Origin: Porpolomopsis calyptriformis
Lineage: Eukaryota; Basidiomycota; Agaricomycetes; Agaricales; Hygrophoraceae
DNA length: 64,000 nt
Direction: 5' to 3'
NCBI GenBank assembly: GCA_951640195.1
Contig: OX621168.1
Coordinates: 310,001 to 374,000, forward strand
The notes beneath the pieces are model-generated. The model did no database searches, was not told where the DNA came from, and saw only the letters and a list, made by a program, of their open reading frames with translations. Shown here in pieces: positions 55,877 to 64,000 of the stretch. The position numbers and the translations under genes are program-made. Every line of letters begins with the position of its first letter. Position 1 is the stretch's first letter.

Positions 55877-57024
55877 TGTTCTTTCAGTTCCTTGACGAGC
55901 TGAGCTTTTCTCTCCTTCGGCCAGCGATCGATCCCGCAGTTGTCCACCACTCGAATAGTTTCCTCCGCAGTAGTTGGGGAAACCACTTCGTCAACTCGTT
56001 CTGTCTCGATACCTCGAATATTTCGTCCTCGACCTCGCCCTGTGGTTGGTCTTCCTCGCCGTTGTCCGGCAGGGGCACTACTCGATGGACGCACTGTCGA
56101 AGAAGAGGCGAGAGAGGAATTTGGACACTTGTTCGCCCAATGACCTGGTTCTCCGCAGCGATAGCAGTTGCCTCGCAGAACGCGCGATATTGATGATGAG
56201 GAAGTTGTCTCCTGTTTGATAGGAGCAGAGGAGGGAGTTCGGGTCATCGTTCGAGCCACGGTCTCCCTGGGAGTATAGTAGTTACTCTGGGGAGTGGCAC
56301 GACGCTCAAGTGCGAGTTCGAGACGTTGTCGATCAAAGACGGAAGCTTTTCGCTTCCAAGCGTTAAGGGTGGCAGGGATGGGATCAAGGGCATAGATCTT
56401 TTCGAGAATTCTGGGATTGAGGCCGTTCCAGTAGAAAACTTTGAGCGCGTCGTCGTTGAATCCAGTTTCGTCCGCGAGAGCTCCGAATCGTACGTTATAA
56501 TTGTCCACAGTAGAAAGTCCTTGGGTTACCTTTTGAATTTTGACCTGCGCTGTCGCTCTCGCATCAACGTCTCCAAAGCATTCCTCAAGCTCTTCCATGA
56601 AATCCTCGTAATCGGCTCCAACCCATTGAGCACGTTTGAATTCTTGAGTCTGCTGTCGAGCCCATGATTGGGCGACACCGATCTTCATAAACGACAAGAC
56701 ATAAGTGATTTTCTGTCTGTCGGACCATTGGCTGTCGTCAAGGACTAGACGACAAGCTTGGATGAAGTTAAGACATTTGGCTGCAGACCCATCGTATTCA
56801 TTGGGTTTGGCAATCTTGATGGAGGGGGGAGCAGGTTGTTGAGGCAAAGGAGGCTGTTGGTGTGGTGGAGGAGGTTGAGGTTGTTGTTGCTGTTGTTGCT
56901 GGAGCTGGGTGATTAGCTGTTGCTGTTGGGTGATGGTTTGTTCAAGTTGGCGAACAGTAGCCATCAAGGTCGTAATGTCAATGGTAGGGATGTTGGTGGG
57001 GGCATTGGTGGACGTTCCTGACAT
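55867..57024 (-). CDS. Ty3 gag polyprotein
   Basis: From ATG 57024 the protein has a Gln/Pro-rich segment with a glutamine run, then a capsid-type Retrotrans_gag region (KCLNFIQACRLVLDDSQWSD, SFMKIGVAQSWARQQTQEFK, DYEDFMEELEECFGDVDARA) and a nucleocapsid zinc knuckle CYRCGEPGHWANKC. It ends KELKEQGF and stop. The same frame is open upstream without an ATG to about 57394, so an upstream non-AUG start or a spliced leader is possible. Confidence 0.88.
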   Translation of the reverse strand: MSGTSTNAPTNIPTIDITTLMATVRQLEQTITQQQQLITQLQQQQQQQPQPPPPHQQPPLPQQPAPPSIKIAKPNEYDGSAAKCLNFIQACRLVLDDSQWSDRQKITYVLSFMKIGVAQSWARQQTQEFKRAQWVGADYEDFMEELEECFGDVDARATAQVKIQKVTQGLSTVDNYNVRFGALADETGFNDDALKVFYWNGLNPRILEKIYALDPIPATLNAWKRKASVFDRQRLELALERRATPQSNYYTPRETVARTMTRTPSSAPIKQETTSSSSISRVLRGNCYRCGEPGHWANKCPNSSLASSSTVRPSSSAPAGQRRGRPTTGRGRGRNIRGIETERVDEVVSPTTAEETIRVVDNCGIDRWPKERKAQLVKELKEQGF

Positions 57025-57466
57025 ATTGGTAGATGTCGGTTGTTGTGGGGTTGTTGGAGCTGTTGGTGTTGGTGTAGGTGTCGCAGAGGAAAGTTGGGAG
57101 TAGAGAGAACCATATCGTCCTGGTGGAGTAGCAGTTCGTTGATGAACTGGTCTTGTTGCTGGGGCTGAAGATGAAGAGAAGAGTCCTCTTGTTCTCGATC
57201 GAGTCCGCGGTCCTAGAGGGGTAGGAGCAGGGGTGGGAGTGGCTAACGCTTCTTCAAGAACTGAAGAAAAGGATGGTTCTTGATCTCGAATTGTAGCTGA
57301 AAAAGTCGATCTTGAGAGAGGATCTTCGTATTGTTCTTCAACGTCTGAGTTGTCTGTAGAAGCCAGGATGGAAGTGGGTAAGAGACAAAGAGGTGATGTC
57401 GATGATCACAGTGATGGGGATGTTTGGATAAGCAAGTGGGAGAGAACCAGAAGGAAGCCTGATTCT

Positions 57467-57881
57467 TGTTATAAACTGGTTGTTCGGAATGCGTTTTACT
57501 TTGGGTGTTCTGTCCCAAGAGATATAGAGGATGGTTCCAAGTCCTTGTTATGAGTAGGCTAACGAGGAATCAGACTTAAGGTCTGATACGTACAGAAGTA
57601 CTCTTTATATACTGACTACTTATCTGTGTGAGTCAGTGCGACATAACATGAGGTAGAGATAAGGATGAGTCATCGTGATCGATGACGAATCATAAGGGGT
57701 TGAAACATAAAGGGGTTGAAACATAACGGAAATGAAGTGTATCCACATATAGGTAAAGTAATGGGGAATCCCGGAGAAAGGCAATGGGGAATCCCAGTAA
57801 TAAGTGGGGGGAATCCCAAGATAAGAGATAGGTTTGCATATGATAAGATAAAGAGAATGAAAGAAAATTACGACCGTGACA
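57467..57881 (-). repeat. Right (5') LTR of the Ty3 element
   Basis: 415 bp, the same length as the left LTR with no indels. It carries the promoter for the element on the minus strand. Confidence 0.95.
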
Positions 57882-57885
57882 ATTG

Positions 57886-58031
57886 TCAATGTGCAGTATG
57901 ATTTTGGCACAGGCAAGACCTTGCTTTCGGAGGAAGGCTTTCATGGGTTTTGAGTTGGGAGCGGTCGAGGGGGCAACCTTGTTGCCTGACGTGACTTCCC
58001 AGAGGTCTTTCTCCACAAGTAAAGCTTTCAT
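57886..58031 (-). pseudogene. N-terminal part of the Copia-type gag of the outer element
   Basis: The frame starts with ATG at 58031 (MKALLVEKDLWEV, a typical Copia gag opening). It runs into the inner element's target site, where one copy of the 4-bp duplication bridges it in frame to the piece at 50380-51001. Confidence 0.85.
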
Positions 58032-58084
58032 CTTTATTTTCTAGTCCGCGTAGTTTGTGTCATTCAGTTTTTCGAATAGTATCT

Positions 58085-58300
58085 TGGGCATGATGGGTGA
58101 ACTTGTTCTCGTACAAGTTGACGGCTGGTTTTCGGCACTAGCTGGCTTTACTTCTTTCGTGGGCTGGTTCTCGTACTAGCTGACGGCTCGGTCTTGCTCT
58201 AGCTGGTGTCCTCGTTTGGCTGGTTCTCGTACTAGCTGATGGCTCAGTCTCACTCTAGCTGGCAGCTCGTTTTCGGCACTAGCTGGCTCAAGGGTAACGG
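58085..58300 (-). repeat. Imperfect ~55-bp tandem repeats in the outer element leader
   Basis: GGCTGGTTCTCGTACTAGCT recurs at 58163 and 58218, 55 bp apart, with diverged partial units on both sides built around CTAGCTGG. They lie between the 5' LTR and the gag start on the minus strand. Confidence 0.7.
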
Positions 58301-58376
58301 TCGGCTCTGTTGTCGGCAGTCCCTCTCAGTACTTCTCGATGGCAGTGGTGAACGGGTGCTGGCCGTGACGTGTTTG

Positions 58377-58529
58377 TGTTGGAGAAATGGTTTGATGTTG
58401 GAGAAATGGTTTGCACCTCGTTGAGCTCGTGAGGCAAACACGTGAAGAAGTACAAGGTAACGACGAGTATTTATGTACGAGTGCATGGACCAGTATCTAC
58501 GGAGCGCTGACGCTCATCCAAAACCAACA
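58377..58529 (-). repeat. Right LTR of the gag-only element
   Basis: 153 bp, the 5' LTR on the coding strand. It is followed by the target duplication ATGAG, and its end lies 58 bp before the start codon of Ifi-6-16-like copy 2. Confidence 0.9.
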
Positions 58530-58587
58530 ATGAGAAGCTCGTCCCTCTTCCATCCCAGTTCTTCACTTTCATTCTCTCTCTAACCAA

Positions 58588-59666
58588 ATGCTGTTTCTGA
58601 GGTGGTTGTTACCAGTTGTGATATTCTTCCTCCATACAACCCATGCAATCCCTCTTGGTAATATCTGCCGTGAGTCTCTCTTATTTACTTTCCAACTTCT
58701 CGACAACGGGCCCAAGCCTTTCTTATAATTCATTACCTTGGCAGAATGGTCATTTGGGGATATCCGCTTCGATGGCTCCCAAGCGATCAAACATGCACAA
58801 ACCGCAGGTTTTTGGGATCTTGTCGCTTGTCTGGGTCAGATCGTGGAGAGATACGCAGATGACTTGCTCATCACGACCCAAAACACATATCAGGATGTTA
58901 CCGGACAAGTTGATCAGTTCAAGGGGACGATAGACGAATTGGTTACAAACACAAAGAAGCTCCGGGAGGAGATGACACTCTCTGTTCAAGAGAAGGGTAT
59001 CACTTTGGATGCTGTCTCTGAAGAACTTTCGAGGTTGATGGAGATCGTGTTTGATGAACTCAAAGCACAATTTCCGCCTCCAGATGAGGCATTTAGTCAC
59101 AAGGAGCGTGTTCTCTTGGTGTCACAGGTCATGTCCAAGGTGGAGATTGCTATTCTAGGCTTGGGTGAAATGGTTGGAATGTCGGAGGAGTGTCTAAGGG
59201 AACATATAGGGAACATCAGGCCCCATGTAGAGCGAGTAGTGGTGATTACCGGTATGGATACCTTGTTTTTCCTTTGCCTTGTGGGGTTTGGCTCATGGTT
59301 CAATGATGACAGGGGATTTAGTGGAACAACACCCCTTTCTTTTTGGGACGATGATTTTTGTTGCCGCTACCTACATCGTCCCAGAATCTTGGTTTTTGCG
59401 TCCAATTCTTCGTCTGTTCGGGTTTGATCACTCTGGCCCCCTAAAAGGTCCTTCTTGATTGCTCTCGCACATTGTGTATCCCGCTCATCTCCATCAATTT
59501 CCCTTGGACAGGTTCCACCGCTGCCTTTGTTCAAAGTTATTTTTATGGCGGATCCGTTCCCAAGGCAAGCTGGTTTGCTCACCTGCAGTCTGCCGCCATG
59601 AAGGGAACTACTAGGAATGCAGGGAACATTGTAGCAGCTCTCAGTGCCGCGTTGCTCGGCGTTTAG
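58588..59666 (+). CDS. Ifi-6-16-like membrane protein with signal peptide, copy 2
   Basis: The same exon structure as copy 1: signal peptide MLFLRWLLPVVIFFLHTTHA, helical stalk (FWDLVACLGQIVERYADDLL, VTGQVDQFKGTIDELVTNTK), membrane helix (TMIFVAATYIVPESWFL), GFDHSGPLKG, then STAAFVQSYFYGG, SWFAHLQSAAM and a terminal hydrophobic helix ending ALLGV. Frames are intact through all introns. Its upstream region has been displaced: the LTR element ends 58 bp before the ATG and pushes the original promoter about 8.4 kb away. Expression, if any, may now depend on LTR sequence. Confidence 0.76.
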
Positions 59667-60111
59667 AGATCACTTTGCTAGAAGTGGTCTACCCCCAAAT
59701 TTCTTTTTCTGGATGCCGCGTTCTGGCTTCTGGTTTGACTCATTGTATCAAGAATCGTCCAACTTGCGGTTTACAATTGCAGAGGTTTCCACATAGCAAT
59801 TTCTAGGGGAAGTTGTGTTGGCTATAAACCAGTCCACCACTGAAAAACCATCCCACGACTCTCACATTCACTGTAAAATGTCAAACTGCATGGATAACCA
59901 CATCGCCCCGTTGATTTAAACGAAAAAAAAGAATGCTAGAAGACAGGCAAATGGATGGGTGAAGAGAGAGAATTAAAAACTTGAAGCAGAGTTTGTTATC
60001 GCACATTTATCGCACATTGACCTGGGATTGACCAGGAACGAGCAAAGTCTGTTTCTTGCAACGAGGCACCTATTCATTCCCCATCCCCATCCTTCTCTCT
60101 CTCTAACTAGA

Positions 60112-61219
60112 ATGCTGTTTCTGAGATGGCTGTTTTTACCAGTTTTGATACTCTTCTTCAATGCAACAACCCATGCCGCCAGTCTTAAGCACATGTACCG
60201 TGTGTTTTTTTTTTTAATCGACAATATACTTAAGGGTTTCTTACAACTCTTGACTTTAACAGAATGGTCATTTGGCAATTTCAAATCAGTGTCCCCCGTC
60301 TTCTTGTCTAGCCTCTGTCTCCAAGTCTATCTTACACGCACAAACCGCAGACTTTTGGGAGTTTGCCGCCCGTCTGGGTCAGATCGTGCAGAGATATACG
60401 GATGACTTGCTGGTCAAGACCCAAAATAGCTATCGGGACGTTACCGGGCAAGTCGATCAGTTCGAGTGGACGATGAACGAATTGATTACGAACGCGGGGA
60501 AGTTCCGGGAGGAGATAACACACTTTGTTCAAGAGAAGGACACCACCTTGGAGAGTGTCTCTGAAGAGCTTTCGAGTTTGATGGCGACCGTGTTTGACGA
60601 ACTTAAAGCAGAATTTCCGCCTCCAGATGAGGCGCCTAGTCACGAGCAGCGCGTCCTCTTTATGTCGAAACTCACGTCCAAAGTGGAGACTGCTATTGTA
60701 GGCTTGGGTGAAAAGATCGGAATGTCGGAGGAGCGTCTAAGGGCACATATAGGAAACATTGGGCCCCACGTAGAACGAGCAGTCGTGATTACTGGTATGG
60801 ATGTCTTTTCCTTTCGCTTTTGTGGTTTGACTTATGGTTCGATGATGACAGGGGATTTAGCGGAACAACACCCCGTTCTTTTTAGAGACGATCCTTTTTG
60901 CCGGCGCTATCCTTATCATCCCAGAATCTTGGTTTTTGCGTCCGATCCTTCGTCTAGTCGGGTTTGACCCGCTGGGCCCCCGAAAAGGTCCGTCTTGCGT
61001 GCCATTGCATTCATCTCTGCCCACCTCCATCGTCTCCCCTTGACAGGGTCCACCGCTGCCTGGGTTCAACGATCTCTTTACGGCGTGCAGGTCCCTAAAA
61101 ATAGCTGGTTTGCTCACTTGCAGTCTGCCGCCATGAAGGAACACGTTCGGAATGGGGCCAAGATCGTGGCTTCTATCGGTGCTGCGTTCGGGGCGCTCCT
61201 CTCCAGATGTTTGTGCTAA
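60112..61219 (+). CDS. Ifi-6-16-like membrane protein, copy 3, with shifted splice sites or decayed
   Basis: Signal peptide MLFLRWLFLPVLILFFNATT. The stalk has FWEFAARLGQIVQRYTDDLL and VTGQVDQFEWTMNELITNAG; the end has GFDPLGPRKG, SWFAHLQSAAMK and a long hydrophobic C-terminus. With the acceptors used in copies 1 and 2 the frame breaks twice (start of exon 2 and start of exon 3). In both places a downstream pyrimidine-rich acceptor (TTCTTGTCTAG, exon from 60312; TTCTTTTTAG, exon from 60886) restores it with loss of a few residues. Either splicing has shifted or the copy is a young pseudogene. No transposon lies upstream. Confidence 0.6.
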
Positions 61220-62598
61220 AAGTGGTGATCTGTCTTGTTGTCCTTCCTGTTTTTTCTTCTTCTAGTTTTTTGAGTGTTACGTTGTGAATGTTCGTTTGGC
61301 TCATTTGTATCGAGATTCCTCCAACGTTGGGGAATGGAATTACAGAGCATGTAAGCAAGTTGTCGCGACATATGTCCGAAACAGTTGAATAAGAACGTGG
61401 TGGATTCCAGATAGAATGACAATGCTCACGCATTAATCCATTTGCACCAAAAACCTTCATAATCCTGGCAAAATATTCGACAGGAAAGAAGATACTTGCA
61501 TGAGTAATACATTTCCTTGTCGATGCGCTGCAAACAGATCACCAGCGTCATTGCGAGCTTGCCTTTCGCAGTCAAGAGGGATATCTCCTTGAGAGGATGA
61601 CCTTCGCGGAGAAATCGCTTATACTAGACGTAGGATGGAGAGGGAATTGTTTCGGCTGCAGACGTGATATATAACAGCGATGTTTATACCATTCCAGTTG
61701 GTACTGTGTATATTTTCTTCTGAGATTGCCCAAGTCGCCTGCGAGGTCGGCAGAGTAGCTTTACCTGTATATGCGTTAGAGAACACAGTCCAGCTCTGGT
61801 GAACCGATTGGGAACACGATTTCGGGAATTAGGGCCAGCGCATGTGAGAGGAGCGCAAACGGAACCCTATCCGCTTTTGTCAATCACCAATCTAAAACTA
61901 CTCCAAGCTAGCCTGCCGACTCGATCCCATTGCCATGCATCCACAATTGTCTGACAAGAACGTCGGTGGGGCATCACCACCCTCAATTCTAAAAGTTTCA
62001 CAACTGAGCATGATCTCTCCTTTGCAAATCAACAGTCTGCAAAGAGTTCATCGAGGCACTCCAAGCGTGTCACTCTAGCAACTGGGCAAGATTGACGGGC
62101 GGATGTAATGCTCAAAAGGACAACCTAAACCGCTGTCTTCGTCGCGAGGCAAGCCTTTGTTCGTTTATTTAGCGGGCACGCAGGTGGTTGACCGTTCCCC
62201 TGCCGATCTAGCGTATCACACGGTCTACATTGAATAGAGAGAAGGCCAAAATTCGACGCGCCAAGGCTGAAAAGGCCTGGAGCGAGCTTCATCAAGACGA
62301 TTGACGGGTGTATCGCCGCCGCGTTGCTGCGTGAGATCAATACCGTGGATGGTGACACACACGCCTTCTTATGCTGGTCGATAGTTGGAGATTCTCCCGT
62401 ATCGTTCCGGTAACTTGATGTCCCTCATATAGATCCTTCAGATTGCCAAAACTCAGTCGCACAGTAGCGACGTTCAGTGGTGAAGTCACAACAGTATGAG
62501 TGCCAAATACATCTAGGATCTTACGATCTGGGTATCATCGCGGTGTCGAGTACAAAAAGGGAGCAAACCAAGCTAGATTACACAGAAGGGACGAGTGA
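61220..62598. other. Spacer between Ifi-6-16-like copy 3 and RVS161
   Basis: About 1.4 kb between convergent genes. Only short unsupported frames are seen; no RNA gene or transposon ends are recognised. Confidence 0.5.
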
Positions 62599-63961
62599 TC
62601 AATTTGCACCGCATATAGAGAGCTCCCGCATTTCTTGTAAAACGGCTTCAACCTACGGACCGGCGTTAGCACATCTGTTTACGAAATAATATGGAGAGAA
62701 GACATCACCTGTGCGTCTAGTTGACCTGCAGCATAATCCTCTCGAACATTCTCCGCAAAGTATCTAATGTACCAATCAATTTATGGTGGGGAGGAGATTA
62801 ACCGGTCCCGCACCTTTGCACACCGCTCATTTTCTCGTATCCTTCCTCTGCAAATTTAGACTGCATTCGGATCATGGCTTCAAAGCTGGGATCAAAGTAT
62901 GGAACGCGCAATTCGAGAAGTTGAGGCAGCTCGCCGATAAGTTGATCGTTCAGAATGTCAAAGACCTCTTTGGCGTCGTCGTTTTCTTGCTGGGCCTTAT
63001 CACGAAAGAGAAAGTTAGGTCAAGCAGCAAGTAGAACATGATTGACTTCTTACCTTGGGCAGTTTTGTCGGGTCCTCACTGGGCTTGTCGTAAAGTTTTC
63101 GTAATTTGCTCCTGGCTGCATCATAATCCAGCAACTGGGAACCGACTTGAGCTTGAAGTACAGGCCAAAAAGGATAAGGTGATCTCACTTTCTTGTTCCG
63201 TTTTGAGATATGCTCGTTGATAATTGGGAAATAAGCATTCATCTTCCCCAAAGGCTCCAAAATAGTGGTCCTGTAAGGTGTGTCCTACGCAATGATAAAA
63301 ATGAGAATGATGGGACGGCAATGACGTCAAAAAAAAAAAAAAAAAAAAAGACACCTACGAGTTCTCTTCCGATTCCTTCGTCCAGGTCATCCACAGACTG
63401 CTTATACGCATGCGCCGCCATCGCGCCCTCGGACGTCCTATCCGCAGCATTATAAAACGTGCCGAGCGTCTCTGCCAGCCTCGATTGTGCCGCGGTCATC
63501 GCTGTACTCGCACATCAACGACGGAGTGAAGGGCAAAAAAGGGGGAATATAATGACCTCGCATGGCATCCAAGTACGCCTTGCTATCCTTCTGAAGCGTC
63601 TGGCATTCCTTTTCGAAGCTAGACGAAAGAGCGAGTCAGTTCAGCAACCAAACGGTTCAAGGTCGGCACATAGAGGATTGCGCAGAGGGGGGGGCAATAA
63701 TAATAATACCGACGTCTTGAACTTTCCTTCTTCATCAGCAAACTCCCGATCGACCGTTCGTTCTATCTGCCCGGTCTTTTGCCTAAGCTAAAAGTGTCAT
63801 CACCCAGTCAGCATTCCAGCACCCATCATCCACGTTCAAACAGGGCGCACGGTCGTTCCAGCCCTGTTCACAGATTTCTTGAAACTTAACGAAGAGAGGA
63901 AATCCTTAGCGAGTGAGTGAGACAAGCGCAAGATGGACACAACATACCCTGACCAGCTCAT
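62599..63961 (-). CDS. BAR-domain protein Rvs161/Hob3
   Basis: Exon 1 is MSWSG (63961), then FKKSVNRAGTT. An intron starting GTGCGC links it to LRQKTGQIERTVDREFADEE. Further exons give ECQTLQKDSKAYLDAMRG, AMTAAQSRLAETLGTFYNAA, LEPLGKMNAYFPIINEHISK, LLDYDAARSKLRKLYDKPSE, QLPQLLEFRVPYFDPSF (near 62.9 kb) and FAENVREDYAAGQLDAQ. The last exon gives VEAVLQEMRELSICGAN. The ending without an SH3 domain marks it as Rvs161/Hob3 rather than Rvs167. It forms a curved dimer that bends membranes in endocytosis and polarity. Introns include a 20-nt A-run near 63329-63349. Confidence 0.92.
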
Positions 63962-64000
63962 TTCTCAGCGCGGGTGGAGACGAAGGGGTGTAACAAGGCA

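Larger units (their letters stand above)
51002..57881 (-). mobile_element. Ty3/Gypsy chromovirus LTR retrotransposon, nearly intact
   Basis: 6880 bp with two 415-bp LTRs, TG..CA ends, and a short target duplication ATTG (50998-51001 and 57882-57885; a fifth base is ambiguous). It is oriented on the minus strand. The order is gag, protease, reverse transcriptase, RNase H, integrase, chromodomain, extra ORF. It is inserted in the gag frame of the older gag-only element. Nine LTR differences, all at CpG sites, and a single in-frame stop in pol indicate a fairly recent insertion. Confidence 0.95.
50121..58534 (-). mobile_element. Gag-only LTR element (TR-GAG/TRIM-like) interrupted by a Ty3 element
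   Basis: 153-bp direct LTRs (50126-50278 and 58377-58529) begin TGTTGG and end CCAACA, and are flanked by the 5-bp target duplication ATGAG (50121-50125, 58530-58534). Without the nested insertion the element is only about 1.5 kb. It encodes a Copia-type gag on the minus strand and has no space or trace of pol, so it must have moved with enzymes supplied in trans. A purine tract (AAGGGGGTG) abuts the 3' LTR on the coding strand. Confidence 0.88.

Noticed and set aside
57440..57466. Primer binding site next to the 5' LTR of the Ty3 element
   Set aside because: The sequence after the LTR on the coding strand (AGAATCAGGCTTCC) does not clearly match a tRNA 3' end, so no site is claimed.
63329..63349. 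A-run as the tail of a retroposed gene or SINE
   Set aside because: It lies within an intron of RVS161 with no flanking duplication or retroposon body.

Overview
The window looks like a gene-dense stretch of a filamentous basidiomycete, most likely an Agaricomycete. The genes carry many short GT-AG introns (about 45-70 nt). The families are typical of that group: WOPR regulators, a NACHT-WD40 STAND protein, PalC and a chromodomain Ty3-type retrotransposon. All gene models were read by eye from frames, splice motifs and family motifs. No database was searched, so exon edges are proposals.

Layout. 0.08-1.2 kb: a LysM-domain protein. 1.2-3.8 kb: no recognisable gene. 3.8-4.7 kb (-): glycolipid transfer protein. 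5.4-8.4 kb (-): cysteinyl-tRNA synthetase. 9.2-13.6 kb (+): two tandem WOPR (Gti1/Pac2/Wor1) regulators. 14.4-15.6 kb (-): TFIIA large subunit. 15.9-20.4 kb (-): a NACHT protein with 12 almost identical WD40 repeats. 20.6-28.2 kb: a small coiled-coil protein, a Vps3844-type membrane protein, a SET lysine methyltransferase, a CUE protein, V-ATPase subunit c'' (-) and an ARFRP1/Arl3 GTPase. 28.2-33.1 kb: a short-chain dehydrogenase (-) and a CLC chloride/proton transporter (+), followed by a small hypothetical gene. 34.1-37.0 kb (-): Tsr1. 37.1-38.8 kb (+): PIG-U. 38.8 kb (-): tRNA-Val(AAC). 38.9-43.1 kb: PalC, a HAD phosphatase (-) and two tandem membrane-anchored glutaredoxin-like proteins. 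43.5-45.0 kb: an unrecognised, probably decayed stretch. 45.1-48.3 kb (+): the ER-fusion GTPase Sey1. 48.6-61.2 kb: three tandem copies of a signal-peptide, helical-stalk, Ifi-6-16-like protein. 62.6-64.0 kb (-): the BAR protein Rvs161/Hob3.

The most unusual segment is 50.1-58.5 kb. A gag-only LTR element (153-bp LTRs, 5-bp target duplication ATGAG) lies 58 bp upstream of the start codon of the second Ifi-6-16-like gene. Its gag frame is in turn interrupted by a 6.88-kb Ty3/chromovirus element (415-bp LTRs, short ATTG target duplication). Every nucleotide difference between the paired LTRs of both elements falls on a CpG-to-TpG/CpA transition. The in-frame TGA in each element's coding region fits CGA-to-TGA decay. 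This points to CpG methylation and deamination as the silencing footprint. The inner element also has a GGGTTTT heptamer exactly at the gag stop and an extra coiled-coil ORF after pol.

Most other genes are housekeeping: protein synthesis and ribosome assembly, GPI anchoring, vacuolar acidification, vesicle traffic and ER shape, lipid transfer, and pH sensing. They are packed as divergent pairs with as little as 31 bp between start codons and convergent pairs with 22-28 bp between stops. The accessory or fast-evolving parts are the WOPR pair, the NACHT-WD40 gene, the glutaredoxin pair, the Ifi-6-16-like array and the transposons.
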